Of a DNA stretch of 64,000 nucleotides, positions 63,399 through 64,000 are shown one piece after another. Within the stretch, counting starts at the first letter, position 1. Each line of letters starts with the position of its first letter. This DNA comes from Promethearchaeota archaeon (lineage in GTDB: Archaea; Asgardarchaeota; Lokiarchaeia; Sigyniarchaeales; Promethearchaeaceae), in assembly GCA_016933055.1 (NCBI GenBank), contig JAFGBS010000004.1, forward strand, positions 362,972 to 426,971, read 5' to 3'. Position numbers and translations under genes: made by a program. The notes beneath the pieces were generated by a model that saw nothing but the letters and a program-made list of their open reading frames with translations, was not told the DNA's origin and ran no database searches.

Positions 63399-63698
63399 AT
63401 GACAGATTTAATATCAGAATTATCTCAGTATTCCGTACCAAATTTGAAAAAAATGATTAAAAGTAAATCCATTGGGGGATACAGCAAGCTAAAATCCAAT
63501 GGTTTAATTCAATTACTTATTGATAATGTGCCTCGATCAGAATTACAAACACTAATGAATAACTATCCCAAGAAATCAACTGGTAGGAAAATTTCGGGGG
63601 CATCGAGCAAATCCTCCTCTACTAAGCTCAAAATTCAAGCATTAGAGGATCAAATCAAGCATCTATTTTTTCAAATCACAACAAATGTGATCATATGA
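63399..63698 (+). CDS. SAP/Rho-N-like domain protein
   Basis: Start set at ATG 63399 (MTDLISELSQYSV) because GGAGAGGAGGGG immediately precedes it; a Met seven codons upstream is open. 99 residues. The N-terminal 45 (SQYSVPNLKKMIKSKSIGGY, then SKLKSNGLIQLLIDN) have the helix-extended-helix pattern of SAP-like/Rho N-terminal domains, which bind DNA or RNA. A Ser/Lys-rich linker leads to a short coiled-coil-like helix (KLKIQALEDQIKHLFFQI). The protein may be truncated at the C-terminus. Confidence 0.65.
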   Translation: MTDLISELSQYSVPNLKKMIKSKSIGGYSKLKSNGLIQLLIDNVPRSELQTLMNNYPKKSTGRKISGASSKSSSTKLKIQALEDQIKHLFFQITTNVII

Positions 63699-63740
63699 AG
63701 CAAAGTAACATTTCGGGGAAATAATATAAATCTATACCCT

Positions 63741-64000
63741 TTAATGGTTTTGTAATTTATCTCTTGTACTTTCTATCCAATCCATTGTCTTCTTCAAATA
63801 TTTTGGATAAATACCTAAAGAACTTAATATTTCTACACAATTCTCGAAATTGGATAATGCTTGTGCATATTTTTCTTGTTTAAACAAGAGCAAACCGATG
63901 TTGTTGAGATCTCTAGCTTTCCCTTGGAGGTCTCCCAGTTGTTCATCGATAGCAAGGGCTTCCTTATAATAGCGCATTGCCTCGTCCAATTGATCCTTCT
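63741..64000 (-). CDS. Tetratricopeptide-repeat protein, cut by the right edge
   Basis: The frame is open to the end of the window, so the visible part is the C-terminus. It shows TPR units: DEAMRYYKEALAIDEQLGD, then KARDLNNIGLLLFKQEKYAQ and ALSNFENCVEILSSLGI. These form helical pairs that bind other proteins. The family is widespread and gives no specific function. Confidence 0.8.
   Translation of the reverse strand, partial: KDQLDEAMRYYKEALAIDEQLGDLQGKARDLNNIGLLLFKQEKYAQALSNFENCVEILSSLGIYPKYLKKTMDWIESTRDKLQNH

Overview
The window looks archaeal. Many genes have an AT-rich TATA-type box about 20-30 bases before the start codon and often no leader. Shine-Dalgarno sites are used only now and then. 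The genes include an archaeal-type non-phosphorylating GAPDH, a helicase relic of Hef/FANCM type, VapBC, HepT, TM2/zinc-ribbon membrane proteins and many surface proteins anchored by a C-terminal helix with a basic tail. Base composition is AT-rich. An Asgard (Promethearchaeota) archaeon, perhaps Heimdallarchaeia-like because of the kynureninase, is my best inference, but no marker gene here proves it. I see no rRNA, convincing tRNA, CRISPR array or intact insertion sequence.

Layout. 1-6.9 kb: surface-protein and DUF4129/DUF4350-like genes of the kind that accompany MoxR ATPases. 6.9-20.3 kb: mostly metabolism (aldo/keto reductase, ferredoxin, flavodoxin-like protein, amidohydrolase, S15 hydrolase, an ABC transporter, gapN, kynureninase). 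20.5-28 kb: surface and membrane proteins (collagen-like beta-helix protein, two paralogous two-helix membrane proteins, VWA, TM2, VTT-domain protein). 28-43.2 kb: a patchwork of intact genes (MoxR, SBBP propeller, GNAT, C45 hydrolase, MBL hydrolase, VapBC, MFS) set among decayed genes and short repeats (HepT, GNAT fragment, Hef relic, methyltransferase relic, palindrome cluster). 43.2-45 kb: a retron-type reverse transcriptase with a membrane-anchored N-terminal extension, followed by a strongly structured 135-base element. 45.5-47.9 kb: an rnfD-rnfC pair without the other Rnf subunits. 48.5-57.3 kb: surface proteins (M23-like, BspA-type repeats, triple tail-collar), barstar, a DEDD exonuclease and a segmental duplication carrying a 139-residue protein. 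57.6-60.8 kb: a tightly packed five-gene membrane operon. 61-64 kb: a membrane protein separated from its zinc ribbon by a stop, a GNAT protein, a SAP/Rho-N-like protein and a TPR gene running off the edge.

The strongest lead for an undescribed system is the reverse transcriptase at 43201-44832 with the adjacent structured element at 44852-44986. The RT has the retron hallmarks NAxxH, YADD and VTG. A retron in an archaeon, fused to a membrane anchor and with its candidate RNA downstream instead of upstream, would be unusual. Secondary leads are the triple tail-collar surface protein, the duplicated 139-residue gene that shares a promoter element with the GNAT gene, and a small hairpin kept by a compensatory change in three intergenic sites.
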